Numbered from the stretch's first letter, positions 7,140 to 17,077 are shown. The stretch: DNA of 33,804 nucleotides from Acidobacteria bacterium 13_2_20CM_57_17 (GCA_001914785.1 MNDE01000169.1:1-33804); one strand, 5' to 3'. Translations and numbers: made by a program. Notes: generated from the letters alone by a model not told the origin.

Positions 7140-9036
7140 AAATTGGAGCGCGCCGCCGGAGCGAATACGCCAGGCAACCGCGACGCTGATTCACCGGGGG
7201 CCGGACCAGCAAGGCGTCTTTCAATCCAGCCTTTTTTCGGCGGGCGCGGCACGGCTGAAAATTATTGACTTGGATTCCGGAAACCAGCCGATTCTTTCCC
7301 AGGATGGCGATTTCGGAATTGCCTTCAACGGCGAAATCTACAACTACGTCGAAATACGAAACGAGCTGGAAACACTCGGACATCGCTTCGAGTCGCATTG
7401 CGACACGGAAACTGTTCTTCGCGCCTTCATGCAGTGGGATAAAGAGTGCTTTTCGAAATTGCGGGGAATGTTTGCGGTCGCATTATGGAAAAAGTCCGCG
7501 AGACGCCTAGTTCTAGGGCGCGACCGAATGGGAATCAAACCGCTCTACATCATGGAGCAAGGGGAAGATCTCTTTTTTGGCTCCGAGCTGAAAGCCATTT
7601 TTGTTCATCCGGAAATCGAACGGCGGCTGAGCATGCATGGCCTCGATTGCTACCTTTCGCTGAATTATGTCCCGTGCCCGTGGACTCTGGTGGAAGGAAT
7701 CGAAAAACTTCCTCCGGGATACTGGCTGGAGTGGAGCGACGGAGAAATAACCTCGGATGCCTATTGGAAACTGCCTTTCACGCACGCTTGGAATTACACA
7801 CTGGAGTCCGCAAAGGAAGAACTCGACAGCCTACTGCAGCAATCCGTGCGCGAGCACATGATTTCCGACGTTCCGCTGGGAATCTGGCTCAGCGGCGGGA
7901 TGGATTCGACGACCATTCTGCACTACGCGTCGAAAGCCACGACTGCCCAACTGAAGACATTTTCGATCTCATTTCGCGGAAGAAGTTTTGACGAGACAAC
8001 CTTCATCGACCGCGCCGTGCGGCAGTACGGAACGGACCATCAGGAACTGGATTTAACCCCCGCGCAAGACCTGTGCGGCGCCATCGAGGAATTTGCCTAT
8101 TATTCCGACGAACCAAGCGCGGATGCGGGGTCGCTGCCCGTCTGGTTTCTTTCGAAATTGTGCAAGTCCAAGACCACGGTCGCGCTGAGCGGTGAGGGCG
8201 CCGACGAACTCTTCGGCGGATACATTACCTGCCGCGCTGACATGCTTGCAAAGTGGGCCAGGCGAGTGCCGCGAGCGCTCCTTCATGCGGCGCTGGCCGG
8301 AGTGCGTCACTGGCCGGTTTCGGATGAGAAAATCAGCTTTGAATACAAATTGAAGAGATTCCTGGAAGGCAGTCTGCTTGCGCCACAGCAGGCTCACGTC
8401 TACTGGAACGGAACTTTCTCTGACATGGAAAAGCAATCGCTCCTTCGAGAGCCTCTTCCCGTCGCGTTTCACAGTCTTCTGAACGAAGTCGACGAGTTAC
8501 CGAAGACTGGGGATGCTCTAGCAAATTTTCTGTGGTTCGATCAGAAATACTATCTGGCTGACGACATTCTAGTGAAAAGCGACCGCATGAGCATGGCTCA
8601 CTCCGTCGAGGTGCGTCCACCCTTCCTCGACCATCGCATCGTGGAGTTTGCCGCCAAGCTGCCTGCACACCTGAAAATTCGCGGCTCGCAGCAGAAATTG
8701 GTCTTGAGTGAAATGCGTAAAGACAAGCTGCCCGCCTCCATCCAGGCCGGGAAGAAAACTGGGTTTGACATTCCCGCGCACGAATGGCTTCGCGGACCGC
8801 TGCGCCCGATGCTGGTCGATTCCTTGCGAGAAGGAATCTCGGAATACGGACAGCTTTTCCGGGAGGGCGTCGTCGAGAACTTCATGGCCCTGCACCTGGG
8901 ACGAAAAGCAAACCTCGGCTATCACCTTTGGGGCTTGATGATCCTCTTTCAATGGATGAAAAGATGGCGAATACAAGCGACGTCAAGCTCGACGACGCAA
9001 GCGTTCTTACAAGTAAAAGCTGGCTCATTTACCTGA
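7111..9036 (+). CDS. asnB: Asparagine synthetase B, glutamine-hydrolysing
   Basis: This 641-residue enzyme transfers the amide nitrogen of glutamine to aspartate with ATP. The N-terminal class II glutaminase domain begins CGIVGF and contains LIHRGPDQQG and FNGEIYNY. The C-terminal synthetase domain has the pyrophosphatase P-loop LSGGMDSTT (about 261-266) and LSGEGADELFGGY. The catalytic nucleophile must be the residue after the initiator, so the start has to be the TTG at 7111, directly before the Cys codon. The frame is open upstream to an ATG at 7075, but that start would bury the nucleophile at position 14. This long AsnB type is frequent in capsule/exopolysaccharide clusters, where it may amidate sugar acids instead of aspartate. 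The C-terminal tail after about residue 615 is low-complexity and overlaps the next gene. Confidence 0.92.
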   Translation: MCGIVGFTTKNWSAPPERIRQATATLIHRGPDQQGVFQSSLFSAGAARLKIIDLDSGNQPILSQDGDFGIAFNGEIYNYVEIRNELETLGHRFESHCDTETVLRAFMQWDKECFSKLRGMFAVALWKKSARRLVLGRDRMGIKPLYIMEQGEDLFFGSELKAIFVHPEIERRLSMHGLDCYLSLNYVPCPWTLVEGIEKLPPGYWLEWSDGEITSDAYWKLPFTHAWNYTLESAKEELDSLLQQSVREHMISDVPLGIWLSGGMDSTTILHYASKATTAQLKTFSISFRGRSFDETTFIDRAVRQYGTDHQELDLTPAQDLCGAIEEFAYYSDEPSADAGSLPVWFLSKLCKSKTTVALSGEGADELFGGYITCRADMLAKWARRVPRALLHAALAGVRHWPVSDEKISFEYKLKRFLEGSLLAPQQAHVYWNGTFSDMEKQSLLREPLPVAFHSLLNEVDELPKTGDALANFLWFDQKYYLADDILVKSDRMSMAHSVEVRPPFLDHRIVEFAAKLPAHLKIRGSQQKLVLSEMRKDKLPASIQAGKKTGFDIPAHEWLRGPLRPMLVDSLREGISEYGQLFREGVVENFMALHLGRKANLGYHLWGLMILFQWMKRWRIQATSSSTTQAFLQVKAGSFT

Positions 9037-10862
9037 TCGTCGCTCTGGTCGCCGGAGCGATCTACCTGGGTTGCAGCGTTTCGCCGCCGTCGCTGATGGA
9101 TGACGTCGACGGGGCCGTAGCACAAATTGCAAGAAATATGGTTACCTCCGGCGATTGGGCAACGCCGCGCGCCGACGGCATCGCCTTCCTCGAAAAACCC
9201 GCGATGTTTTACTGGCCGATAGCCGTCTCGTTCAAGATTTTTGGCATTCATGACTGGGCGGCACGTATTCCCTTCGCGCTTTCCGCCATCGGACTCGCAT
9301 GCCTGACTTGTGCGTTTGGCATCTGGGCGTTCGGGCGCAGAGCCGGCTTATGCGCGGGCTTGTGCATGGCCACGTGCGTCGGACTCTTCCTATTCACGCG
9401 AATCGTTATTCCCGATGTGACTTTGACGTTGACGATCGCTCTGGCAATGTGGGCATTTCTGCGCGCGCTCGATGAGGAGGAGCCGCACCCGCGGTTCTGG
9501 GCCTTCGTGCTCGCCGCCAGCCTGGGAGTTGGCGTTCTGCTGAAGAGTTTGATTGGCGCTGTTTTCCCAGTTGCAATCGGGTTGCTATATCTTTTCCTGA
9601 CCAAGCAGTTGTTTGCCGGACGAACGTGGAAGCGGCTGCGTCCTATGAGCGGTTTTTTCATTGCGGTTTTTCTTGCGGCGCCGTGGCACATTCTGGCGAC
9701 GCGCCGTAATCCGCCCTATTTCTATTTTGGGTTTCACGGCGGTCCGGGGGAATACCACGGATTTCTCTGGTTCTATTTCATCAACGAGCAGGTTCTTCGC
9801 TTCCTCAATCTGCGTTATCCACGCGACTACAATACCGTCCCCCGGGTTTGGTTCTGGCTGTTCCACTTTCTGTGGCTTTTTCCATGGAGCGTCTACTTCC
9901 CCGCTATCGCCAAACTTTCCTTTAAGCCTGCAGACCGCGCCGGCCACGCGCGTTTGCTGGCGATTTGCTGGATCGGATTCATCCTGGTGTTTTTCACGCT
10001 CTCCACGACGCAGGAATATTATTCGATGCCCTGCTATCCAGCGATGGCCTTGCTGCTTGGCTCCGCGATGGCAGATGGCGGTAATTGGGTCCGGCGTGGA
10101 ACTCGCGTTCTTTCCGTGATCACCGGCTGCGCGGCGCTGGCCTGCATCACGATTTTCTTTCTGGTGCGAAATCTTCCCGCCCCCGGCGACATCTCCTCCG
10201 CGCTCGGCCATCATCCAAGCGTTTACACGCTCTCCCTGGGCCACATGATGGACCTTACGTTCGATTCCTTCGCCTATCTACGCTTACCACTGGCGGTTGC
10301 GGCAGTCGCGTTGGCCGGAGGCGCACTGGCGACTTCACGATGGATTGGTTTGCGTTCTTTCCTGGCAGCAGCGCTGATGATGGTTCTTTTTTATCATGCG
10401 GCACGTCTCGCCCTGGTGGTTTTCGACCCATTTCTATCGTCGCGGCCACTAGTGGAAGCGCTTCTCAAGGCTCCAGATGGAAAATTAATCGTAAACCACA
10501 ACTACTGGACTTTTTCTTCGGTCACGTTCTATTCCAATCGCGACGCCCTCAATCTGAACGGGCGCTACTTCAATCTTGAATATGGATCGTATGCTCCCGG
10601 CGCCCCGGATGTTTTCATCGACGATGCGCGATTCAAGAGTCTCTGGTACGAGCCGCACCGCTATTATCTTGTCGCTTACCAGTCCGAACTTAAGCACTTC
10701 GAAGAATTGATAGGCCAAGATCATCTGCATATCGTCACGGCGAGCGGCGGCAAAGTCCTACTGACCAACCATGCGCTGGGACACACCAGTCCGGCAGAGG
10801 GGATTCCGCATTTGTCAGCGGCGTTCAAAAACCAGCTTGCAAAGCCCTTGGTGTACAGGTAA
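8964..10862 (+). CDS. ArnT-like GT39/PMT-family membrane glycosyltransferase
   Basis: This protein of about 632 residues has a dozen or so hydrophobic segments and the layout of polyprenyl-phosphate-sugar-dependent transferases. After the first membrane helix comes the loop SLMDDVDGAVAQIARNM, with the acidic pair thought to be catalytic in this fold. Then follow GIAFLEKPAMFYWP, matching the EKPPLYYW element of ArnT, and AARIPFAL. The C-terminal soluble part (about 490-632) would be periplasmic. ArnT moves aminoarabinose from undecaprenyl phosphate to lipid A; here donor and acceptor are unknown. The start is uncertain. ATGs at 8952 and 8964 both lie inside the end of asnB; I prefer 8964 because a GGA-rich stretch precedes it. 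The overlap of about 70 bp suggests coupling to asnB. The ArnE/F-like pair 2.8 kb downstream could supply the lipid-linked donor. Confidence 0.8.
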   Translation: MANTSDVKLDDASVLTSKSWLIYLIVALVAGAIYLGCSVSPPSLMDDVDGAVAQIARNMVTSGDWATPRADGIAFLEKPAMFYWPIAVSFKIFGIHDWAARIPFALSAIGLACLTCAFGIWAFGRRAGLCAGLCMATCVGLFLFTRIVIPDVTLTLTIALAMWAFLRALDEEEPHPRFWAFVLAASLGVGVLLKSLIGAVFPVAIGLLYLFLTKQLFAGRTWKRLRPMSGFFIAVFLAAPWHILATRRNPPYFYFGFHGGPGEYHGFLWFYFINEQVLRFLNLRYPRDYNTVPRVWFWLFHFLWLFPWSVYFPAIAKLSFKPADRAGHARLLAICWIGFILVFFTLSTTQEYYSMPCYPAMALLLGSAMADGGNWVRRGTRVLSVITGCAALACITIFFLVRNLPAPGDISSALGHHPSVYTLSLGHMMDLTFDSFAYLRLPLAVAAVALAGGALATSRWIGLRSFLAAALMMVLFYHAARLALVVFDPFLSSRPLVEALLKAPDGKLIVNHNYWTFSSVTFYSNRDALNLNGRYFNLEYGSYAPGAPDVFIDDARFKSLWYEPHRYYLVAYQSELKHFEELIGQDHLHIVTASGGKVLLTNHALGHTSPAEGIPHLSAAFKNQLAKPLVYR

Positions 10863-10980
10863 AAAAAGGAAGTCCAGTCCACAGCAGTTTTTTAGCGTAC
10901 CCCTGCTTGCCCGGCTGTGCATCTAACGAGCGTGGGTCGGGGTTCGGATTGCCGTAGAAACTCGGCTAGAGGTTCGCCCT

Positions 10981-12248
<1,268 letters not shown>

Positions 12249-12256
12249 GACCCTTC

Positions 12257-13459
12257 TCAGGACCCTTCCCGCACAGGCTTTGATGGAGAGGGACCCCGCG
12301 CAGGACTCGGAGTGGCAGGCACAAGCATGCCCTCTTGAATCCTGTAGTCGACGTTGCGCCACCGTATGCTGCTGCGTCCGAAGGTCAACAGCCAGATCAC
12401 AAAGGCCGTGGCATCCCAAACCACGATGAGCGGCATCGACTTCCAGAGCCCTTTTTGCTGCAGTCCCCACACGCCAATCAGCAACGTCATCGCCACGCGG
12501 AACGCCAGATAAGGGCCGAGATACGCGAGGCCAATTGTGGGTGGATGAGTCAGCGCAACCGCCAGACTCCATGGAAATGCTTGCGTGAAAGCAAGGCCGA
12601 CATGTCCCCACGGACGCATGTGCCGCATGACGGTCATCCAACGGAGGCGCTTAGTGAAAAGCGTGCGTGGCGAATCATAGTCCGGTACAGTCTGCACGGC
12701 GTAGGGAAGCATCTCGACCTCAAAGCCCTGCTCCGCTATCAACCGGCCGACAAGCAGATCATCGGCGGGCTTGTTTTCAATGGCCTCGTACCCCCCAAAT
12801 CCAGCAAGGTGCGAGCGAGTCGTAACTATGGTTGGTCCCAGTGTGAATTTGACGCCGTCCAACTGCCGGGCGACCAGAACTCCGGGATAAAAGTCGGAAT
12901 ACATGCCGATGGACTGAAGATGCTGCGTGAATGTTTTGTCCTGAGTGGAAACATACAAGCAGGTCACTCCGCCCACTTTGGGGTTGCGGAGCGGGGCCAC
13001 CACTGTTCGCAAGTAATCCGGCTCGACGCGAACGTCGCTGTCGTTGATGACAAGAACTTCATTGCGAGCTTCGTTTACCATCCTGACCAGTTTGGCCACT
13101 TTATCGTTGATGGCGTTGCGCCCCGAGCCATAGAGGATTCGAATCTGGCGCTGGGGAAACTCGCGCATCAGCTTCTGGAGAAGGGGAACGGAGGCGTCGT
13201 TTTCATCGCCGACGCAGAAAATCAGCTCATAATCCGGGTAGTCCTGGCGGCAATAGCTGGCAAAGTTTTCGTAGGCTTCCGGATCGAGGCCGCGGACAGG
13301 CTTCAAGTTGCTGACCGGCGGAGTAAAGTCCAGGTTCTTCCACGTACCATCCTTCGAACGCCGAAAGAAGAGCCAAGAACTGTACAGGACGAGCACGTAA
13401 TAGACGAAGGGCGCAGCGGCTAACGTAAGAAACAGGTAATCGGCGGCTTTCGAAATCAT
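12257..13459 (-). CDS. GT21-type glycosyltransferase (HpnI/ceramide glucosyltransferase-like)
   Basis: This 400-residue membrane protein has an N-terminal anchor helix (about 8-32), a GT-A catalytic domain and two or three C-terminal membrane helices (from about 275). GT21 features are SNLKPVRGLDPEAYENFASYC, YELIFCVGDENDASVP, the DxD-like VINDSDVRVEPDYL, PADDLLVGRLI and the KRLRWMTVMR segment that serves as the (R/Q)xxRW motif. Bacterial relatives are HpnI, which adds N-acetylglucosamine to bacteriohopanetetrol, and ceramide glucosyltransferases. No hopanoid genes (squalene cyclase, HpnH/G) are present, so the acceptor lipid is undecided. It converges with sqdB, with only 8 bp between stops. 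The start is ATG 13459 after a GAGGTG ribosome site. The C-terminal tail is proline/serine-rich. Confidence 0.8.
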   Translation of the reverse strand: MISKAADYLFLTLAAAPFVYYVLVLYSSWLFFRRSKDGTWKNLDFTPPVSNLKPVRGLDPEAYENFASYCRQDYPDYELIFCVGDENDASVPLLQKLMREFPQRQIRILYGSGRNAINDKVAKLVRMVNEARNEVLVINDSDVRVEPDYLRTVVAPLRNPKVGGVTCLYVSTQDKTFTQHLQSIGMYSDFYPGVLVARQLDGVKFTLGPTIVTTRSHLAGFGGYEAIENKPADDLLVGRLIAEQGFEVEMLPYAVQTVPDYDSPRTLFTKRLRWMTVMRHMRPWGHVGLAFTQAFPWSLAVALTHPPTIGLAYLGPYLAFRVAMTLLIGVWGLQQKGLWKSMPLIVVWDATAFVIWLLTFGRSSIRWRNVDYRIQEGMLVPATPSPARGPSPSKPVREGS

Positions 13460-13689
13460 TGCACCTCGCGAGCTAGGATTGTGTCACGCTGCTCCTTCGA
13501 TGATAAGGCGCACCAATACCGACTGCTTCTATGTAAGAAGCATAGCAAAATATGGAATATTTCGCTGCCCACAGCTTTGGCCCCGGCGAGACATCCTGTA
13601 AGATAATTTTCGAGCGATTGGTGGATTCTTGGCGCCGCCAGCGGGCCGCGCGCGATCCACCGTAACGCAAAAGCCAAAGCAAGGAGCGT
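13460..13689. other. Divergent intergenic region, no gene recognised
   Basis: These 230 bp separate the leftward GT21-like gene from the rightward DMT pair, so they should hold both promoters. I see AAGGAG (13681-13686) serving the rightward gene. I do not see convincing -35/-10 pairs, an operator palindrome or an RNA gene. Short open frames on either strand here lack ribosome sites and family motifs. Confidence 0.4.
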
Positions 13690-14106
13690 ATGAAAGATTC
13701 CCCGGGCCTGCACCTGAAAACTTACATTTTCATTTTCTTCATGGTCCTGTTCGCTCCCCTAGGCAATGTTTTGCTCAGCAAGGGCATGAAGGGAGTCGGT
13801 TCCGCCAAAAACTGGGCGCCGGGCGAGATTTTTCATGTCCTGAGCAGCATAATGACATCAGGGTACATTTGGCTGGGGATCGGCTGTTTGCTCACCTTTT
13901 TTGTGGCCTACATGCTTGTTCTCACCTGGGCGGACTACAGCTACGTTCAGCCGGCTTCTTCGTTTTCCTACGCGGTCGTCGCAATGCTGGGTTATTTTCT
14001 TCTCGGAGAAACCGTTCCTCCGCTGCGATGGATGGGTATATTTGTGATCTGCGGGGGCGTCTTTATTGTGGGGCACACCCATCCGCGAACGACGGAGAAA
14101 GTGTAA
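13690..14106 (+). CDS. Half-size DMT/EamA-like membrane protein, subunit 1
   Basis: This 138-residue protein has four membrane spans: about 11-31, about 55-75, about 86-106 and about 112-128. It keeps the EamA/SMR hallmarks: an early helix with PLGNVLLSKGMKG and a third helix WADYSYVQPASSFSYAVVAMLGYFLLGETV, followed by WMGIFVICGGVFIVG. Proteins this small work as dimers. The tandem partner gene 2 bp downstream makes a heterodimer likely, by analogy with ArnE/ArnF (flippase for undecaprenyl-phosphate-aminoarabinose) or EbrA/B. Nearby lipid-glycan enzymes favour a lipid-linked sugar substrate over drug export. The start ATG follows AAGGAG by only three bases. Confidence 0.72.
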   Translation: MKDSPGLHLKTYIFIFFMVLFAPLGNVLLSKGMKGVGSAKNWAPGEIFHVLSSIMTSGYIWLGIGCLLTFFVAYMLVLTWADYSYVQPASSFSYAVVAMLGYFLLGETVPPLRWMGIFVICGGVFIVGHTHPRTTEKV

Positions 14107-14108
14107 AC

Positions 14109-14483
14109 GTGCTCGAGTTCATTTTCCTGATTGTGATTGTTGTGGCAGGAACGGGCGGTGAGCTATGTGTCTCGCGGGCCATGAAAGTAATCGGCGAAGT
14201 TCAGGACTTCAGACCAGCCGCGCTAGTTCATTTTGTTTTTCGTGCAATGCGCGTGGGCTGGATGTGGATCGGCATTTCGATGATGACCATGGCCTTCTTT
14301 TCGCTTCTAGCGATGCTCTCGATCGAGAACGTGAGTTTCGTTGTACCGGTAACGGCCCTAAGCTACGCGGCCGGCACTGTTGGCGCCATGTTGTTCTTGC
14401 ACGAACGCATCAGCAAGCAGCGCTGGTTAGGGGTCTTTATCGTTTGCGTCGGGGTAACGCTGGTCTGGCTCAGCAGACGTTGA
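14109..14483 (+). CDS. Half-size DMT/EamA-like membrane protein, subunit 2
   Basis: This 124-residue, four-helix protein starts at a GTG two bases after the stop of the preceding gene, which implies coupled translation. The third helix SVENV-like region reads LSIENVSFVVPVTALSYAAGTVGAMLFLHERIS, corresponding to the conserved proline-containing helix of the DMT superfamily. The fourth helix is WLGVFIVCVGVTLVWLS. The frame is open upstream through subunit 1, but that part overlaps it out of frame and lacks membrane character, so GTG 14109 is the sensible start. It diverges clearly from subunit 1, as expected for obligate partners such as ArnE/ArnF. The next gene is convergent, 15 bp away. Confidence 0.7.
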   Translation: MLEFIFLIVIVVAGTGGELCVSRAMKVIGEVQDFRPAALVHFVFRAMRVGWMWIGISMMTMAFFSLLAMLSIENVSFVVPVTALSYAAGTVGAMLFLHERISKQRWLGVFIVCVGVTLVWLSRR

Positions 14484-14498
14484 GCAAGCTTCCATGGG

Positions 14499-15383
14499 TT
14501 ACGGCTTCTCCGGGTCCACCTGGGTGGCCTTCCCGATTTTGATAGTGGAGCCGAACCGTTTATAGTTCTGGTATCGAACCGACAAACGGATATGCACGTC
14601 CTGGCCGGACTTGAAGCGCAGGACGTCGTCAGCCCGCGTGTAAGTCGGAAACCAGTAGTGGCCTTCGATATTTTCGCGAAAGGTCTCAAAGGTTGGAAAA
14701 GCCTGGTCTTCCTTTTTCTTCAGCAAGCCAGTGGCTTTTCCCCTGGTCTTGACAATCTGAAGATCCCTGTCTTCTACCCAGATGCGGCCTTGAAGATAGC
14801 GCTGGCTCTTTTCCAGTTTTTTTGGGGCGATGTCGAAAACATAGGTGCCAACTTCATCGACCTGCTCCCGGCCAACATACTTGACGTCATACTTGGGTAA
14901 TTCATCCGGAGTGAGCACAAGAGGCCACACCTTCTCAATGTCGTCGAAATCTTGCTGCGACATGGAAATTCGGCTCAAAGTAGGGGCAGGAGCGTCGACA
15001 ACTTTTTCGTAGCGCTTCCCTGCCGGCGTAAAAAGAATGTCACTGGTCAGGCGGTACTCTCCGTCCGGACGGCCGTTCTCATCGATTTCCTGGAAGACGA
15101 AAATCTGGGTATACGTGAAGTTGTCCCGCTCTTTGCGAAATTCTTCTTCGTGTTGGGTGAATTTCTGGATGATTTGCTCAACAGGGATAGCCGGCGGCTC
15201 GTTTGTGATGTGAGAGGAGGTATCTTGCCGCCCAGCATTCGTCTTGGCTGAATCCGAGGGCGCACTTGATGGAATCACGGTCCCCGGAGGGGGTGGCGGC
15301 AATGGTCCTCGTTGTTGCGCGGCCAAGGGTAGCGCCAACAAGGCAAACGCAACCACCAAAAGAGCTCTCTCCCCCATTTTCAT
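14499..15383 (-). CDS. Secreted LolA-like (outer-membrane lipoprotein-sorting-like) protein
   Basis: This protein of about 294 residues begins with a clear signal peptide (MKMGERALLVVAFALLALPL then AAQQR). A proline-rich spacer (PLPPPPPGTVIP) and a hydrophilic domain rich in beta-strand text follow, including TLSRISMSQQDFDD, VGTYVFDIAPKKLE and GRIWVEDRDLQIVKTRGKA. The last motif is characteristic of LolA-like barrel proteins annotated as outer membrane lipoprotein-sorting proteins, numerous in Acidobacteriota. The role is probably periplasmic lipid or lipoprotein handling; no specific substrate can be read. I chose ATG 15383 because GGAAGAG lies nine bases upstream and the signal peptide then starts cleanly. 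The frame is open back to 15443. The gene may follow the metal permease in one transcript (gap about 140 bp). Confidence 0.6.
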   Translation of the reverse strand: MKMGERALLVVAFALLALPLAAQQRGPLPPPPPGTVIPSSAPSDSAKTNAGRQDTSSHITNEPPAIPVEQIIQKFTQHEEEFRKERDNFTYTQIFVFQEIDENGRPDGEYRLTSDILFTPAGKRYEKVVDAPAPTLSRISMSQQDFDDIEKVWPLVLTPDELPKYDVKYVGREQVDEVGTYVFDIAPKKLEKSQRYLQGRIWVEDRDLQIVKTRGKATGLLKKKEDQAFPTFETFRENIEGHYWFPTYTRADDVLRFKSGQDVHIRLSVRYQNYKRFGSTIKIGKATQVDPEKP

Positions 15384-15521
15384 GCGCTTCATCTCTTCCA
15401 AAGCGGAAATGAGTACACTCATTCTCTCGGGACTCCTCGTCAATACAATCTCTACTGTACTTTAAGATTCGATGCGTCGAACAAAGGTTTCGTAGCCTGC
15501 ACCTGGCTCATAACGGGAAGA

Positions 15522-16328
15522 TCAACGAGGCACCCATTTGGGACTATGGGCGAAGAGTCCGTTTACGAAACCCATTTGGTAGACAATGAACAGACCGAAG
15601 ACCAGGCTTACCAGTCCAGAGGCCAACCCAAGGCCGCGATGGAGGCGCGCAAAACGATTTTCGGAGAATGTGAATGGAACGGCAATCGCCGCGGTGATCA
15701 GCATCATTCCCGCGACTGTGCCAATTCCGAATACCAGAAGATATAAGACTTCCCAGATTGGAACGCGAATGGTCGTGAGCACTAGCAAGACGACCGCTGC
15801 CGATCCCGCAAGACCGTGAACAATGCCCACGGCCAAGGGACGGATGACCTGATAGAAACCCATCTTGTCAAGAGTGTGGTCCACCCAACTCACGGGCGTT
15901 GCATCCTCAAAATGACCTTTTTTACCGGGAGTGTGGCCGTGCGGATGACTGTGAATGTAGTCTCCGTGTCCGTGGGAATGCGTGTGCTGTTCCCGCGGGG
16001 AGGACTTAAATGTTTTTGTGACCCAACGCGTGAGTCCAGACAGATTTAGAATCCCCAGAAGAATTAACATGAGGCCGACCGACAATTCCATGCTCAGACC
16101 AATCCTCGGTGGAATCACGAGACCGAACAAGATGATGGCGGAACCCACAACGAAAATCGTGATCGTGTGACCAAGACCCCACAGTAACCCAATAAAGACC
16201 GCCTGGCGGAAGCTTCGCTGGCGGCTGACGATCGTCGTTACGGCAATAACGTGGTCCGGGTCCGTCGCGTGGCGCATCCCAAGAAAAAAGCCGAGCGCGA
16301 TGATGGACACCAGCGTGATCTGCATCAT
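15522..16328 (-). CDS. NiCoT/UreH-like nickel or cobalt permease
   Basis: This 268-residue membrane protein has about six to seven helices. The first helix carries HATDPDHVIAVTT (about 20-32), which corresponds to the HAxDADHI metal-selectivity signature of the NiCoT family, and LLWGLGHTITIF has the second-helix histidine. Between helices 3 and 4 is a cytoplasmic loop packed with histidines (HTHSHGHG, HSHPHGH, about 115-139), typical of Ni/Co binding. VHGLAGSAAVVLLVL and FGIGTVAGMMLITAA are further family elements. Relatives are often named UreH or high-affinity nickel-transport protein. No urease or hydrogenase gene is in the window, so the metal is undecided. In-frame ATGs occur at 16328 and 16325, and a TTG at 16331. 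Its promoter would have to lie in the transposase-remnant DNA upstream. Confidence 0.82.
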   Translation of the reverse strand: MMQITLVSIIALGFFLGMRHATDPDHVIAVTTIVSRQRSFRQAVFIGLLWGLGHTITIFVVGSAIILFGLVIPPRIGLSMELSVGLMLILLGILNLSGLTRWVTKTFKSSPREQHTHSHGHGDYIHSHPHGHTPGKKGHFEDATPVSWVDHTLDKMGFYQVIRPLAVGIVHGLAGSAAVVLLVLTTIRVPIWEVLYLLVFGIGTVAGMMLITAAIAVPFTFSENRFARLHRGLGLASGLVSLVFGLFIVYQMGFVNGLFAHSPKWVPR

Positions 16329-16374
16329 CAAATTCTACAACAGAGAGTGCGGTTTGATGTGACCAGCATCTCGA

Positions 16375-16661
16375 CTGCACCGCCTCGGACCGTTGATTGG
16401 CTTCTTGCTCGACTACTGTAGTTAACTCCGCAATCTTTGGATCCAGTTGGTCCGGTAGTTCCAATAACTCTTTCCGGCGCGGCCTAGCCCAGGAACCACG
16501 ATCAGCTTCTCTAACTGCGCTCGCCCTTGTTTGCTGAACAGTTTCTTCTTCCGGCGATAGCCCTCGTTCATCGCCACAGTCCTGTAGCCGATTCATGATC
16601 GCGCCCGCATTGCGCCAGCTGATGCCGCTACCAAAGCAGCAGCCGCAGATCGACGATTCTC
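16375..16661 (-). mobile_element. IS110-family transposase remnant, multiply frameshifted
   Basis: Reading the minus strand and switching frames gives a continuous IS110-transposase middle segment. ENR-DLRLLLW (about 16661-16631) is followed by RHQLAQ, IMNRLQ, then AMNEGYRRKKKLFSKQG with RAQLEKLIVVP (about 16574-16480), then ELLELPDQLDPKIAEL and TTVVEQEANQRSEAVQ (to about 16375). At least three or four single-base indels separate these pieces, and the Asp-rich N-terminus and the serine-containing C-terminal domain are absent. It is therefore a fossil. The remaining bases on either side (16662-16934 and 16332-16374) show nothing I recognise. Assignment rests on remembered family motifs, but the frame-jumping match is long. 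Confidence 0.75.
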
Positions 16662-16943
16662 CTCCAAATCGACGATGTTGGATGCAGCACGCCTTACCCG
16701 GCCGGTTTGCAATACCTTGTCTGAATTGACGATTCCTGCGATCTTCTCCCGACTCTCCTCGTGGCGTAGTACTAACCGTCCCGGTTAGTCCGTCAGCTAA
16801 TTGACGCAGCCCTGCTGCGTTAATACCGTGTGAATGCGGCATGAACGGCGGCACTGTGAGTGACGCGATTCTGGCATTAAAGGTCACGGCGACTTGCGCC
16901 ACAGATAAGGACACGGCGCAGGTTCTCTTCTAACGGAGAAAGG

Positions 16944-17077
16944 ATGAGCGTAGCTAGACTGGCGGAGCCTGATACATCGGCAGTCATGCAGCCAGAGCGC
17001 TTGTTGCCGCCGGCTTCCACTCGGTCGTCTTAGATAACCTGAGTCGCGGGCACAGATACGGCGTGAGTTGGGATGCA
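16944..17077 (+). pseudogene. galE: UDP-glucose 4-epimerase 5' remnant
   Basis: After a Shine-Dalgarno GGAGAAAGG (16935-16943) and ATG 16944, about 45 codons resemble the start of GalE. They read TGGA, stop, YIGSH, then AARALVAAGFHSVVLDNLSR and GHRYGVSWDA. The expected GGAGYIGSH glycine motif has a TGA (16970-16972) where a GGA codon is expected, a single G-to-T change, and about one base is missing between ATG and ACTGGC. Homology stops near 17077, so most of the gene is gone. GalE supplies UDP-galactose or UDP-GalNAc; its position just ahead of the large glycan operon suggests it was once part of that operon. The 17078-17206 stretch carries no further recognisable coding sequence. Confidence 0.75.

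Noticed and set aside
12335..13423. 362-codon plus-strand frame opposite the GT21-like gene
   Set aside because: The GT21 motifs and membrane helices are on the minus strand; this frame shows none.
16006..16914. 302-codon minus-strand frame as an intact gene
   Set aside because: Its right two thirds are transposase debris in mixed frames and its left third is an out-of-frame shadow of the metal permease, so it is not one protein.
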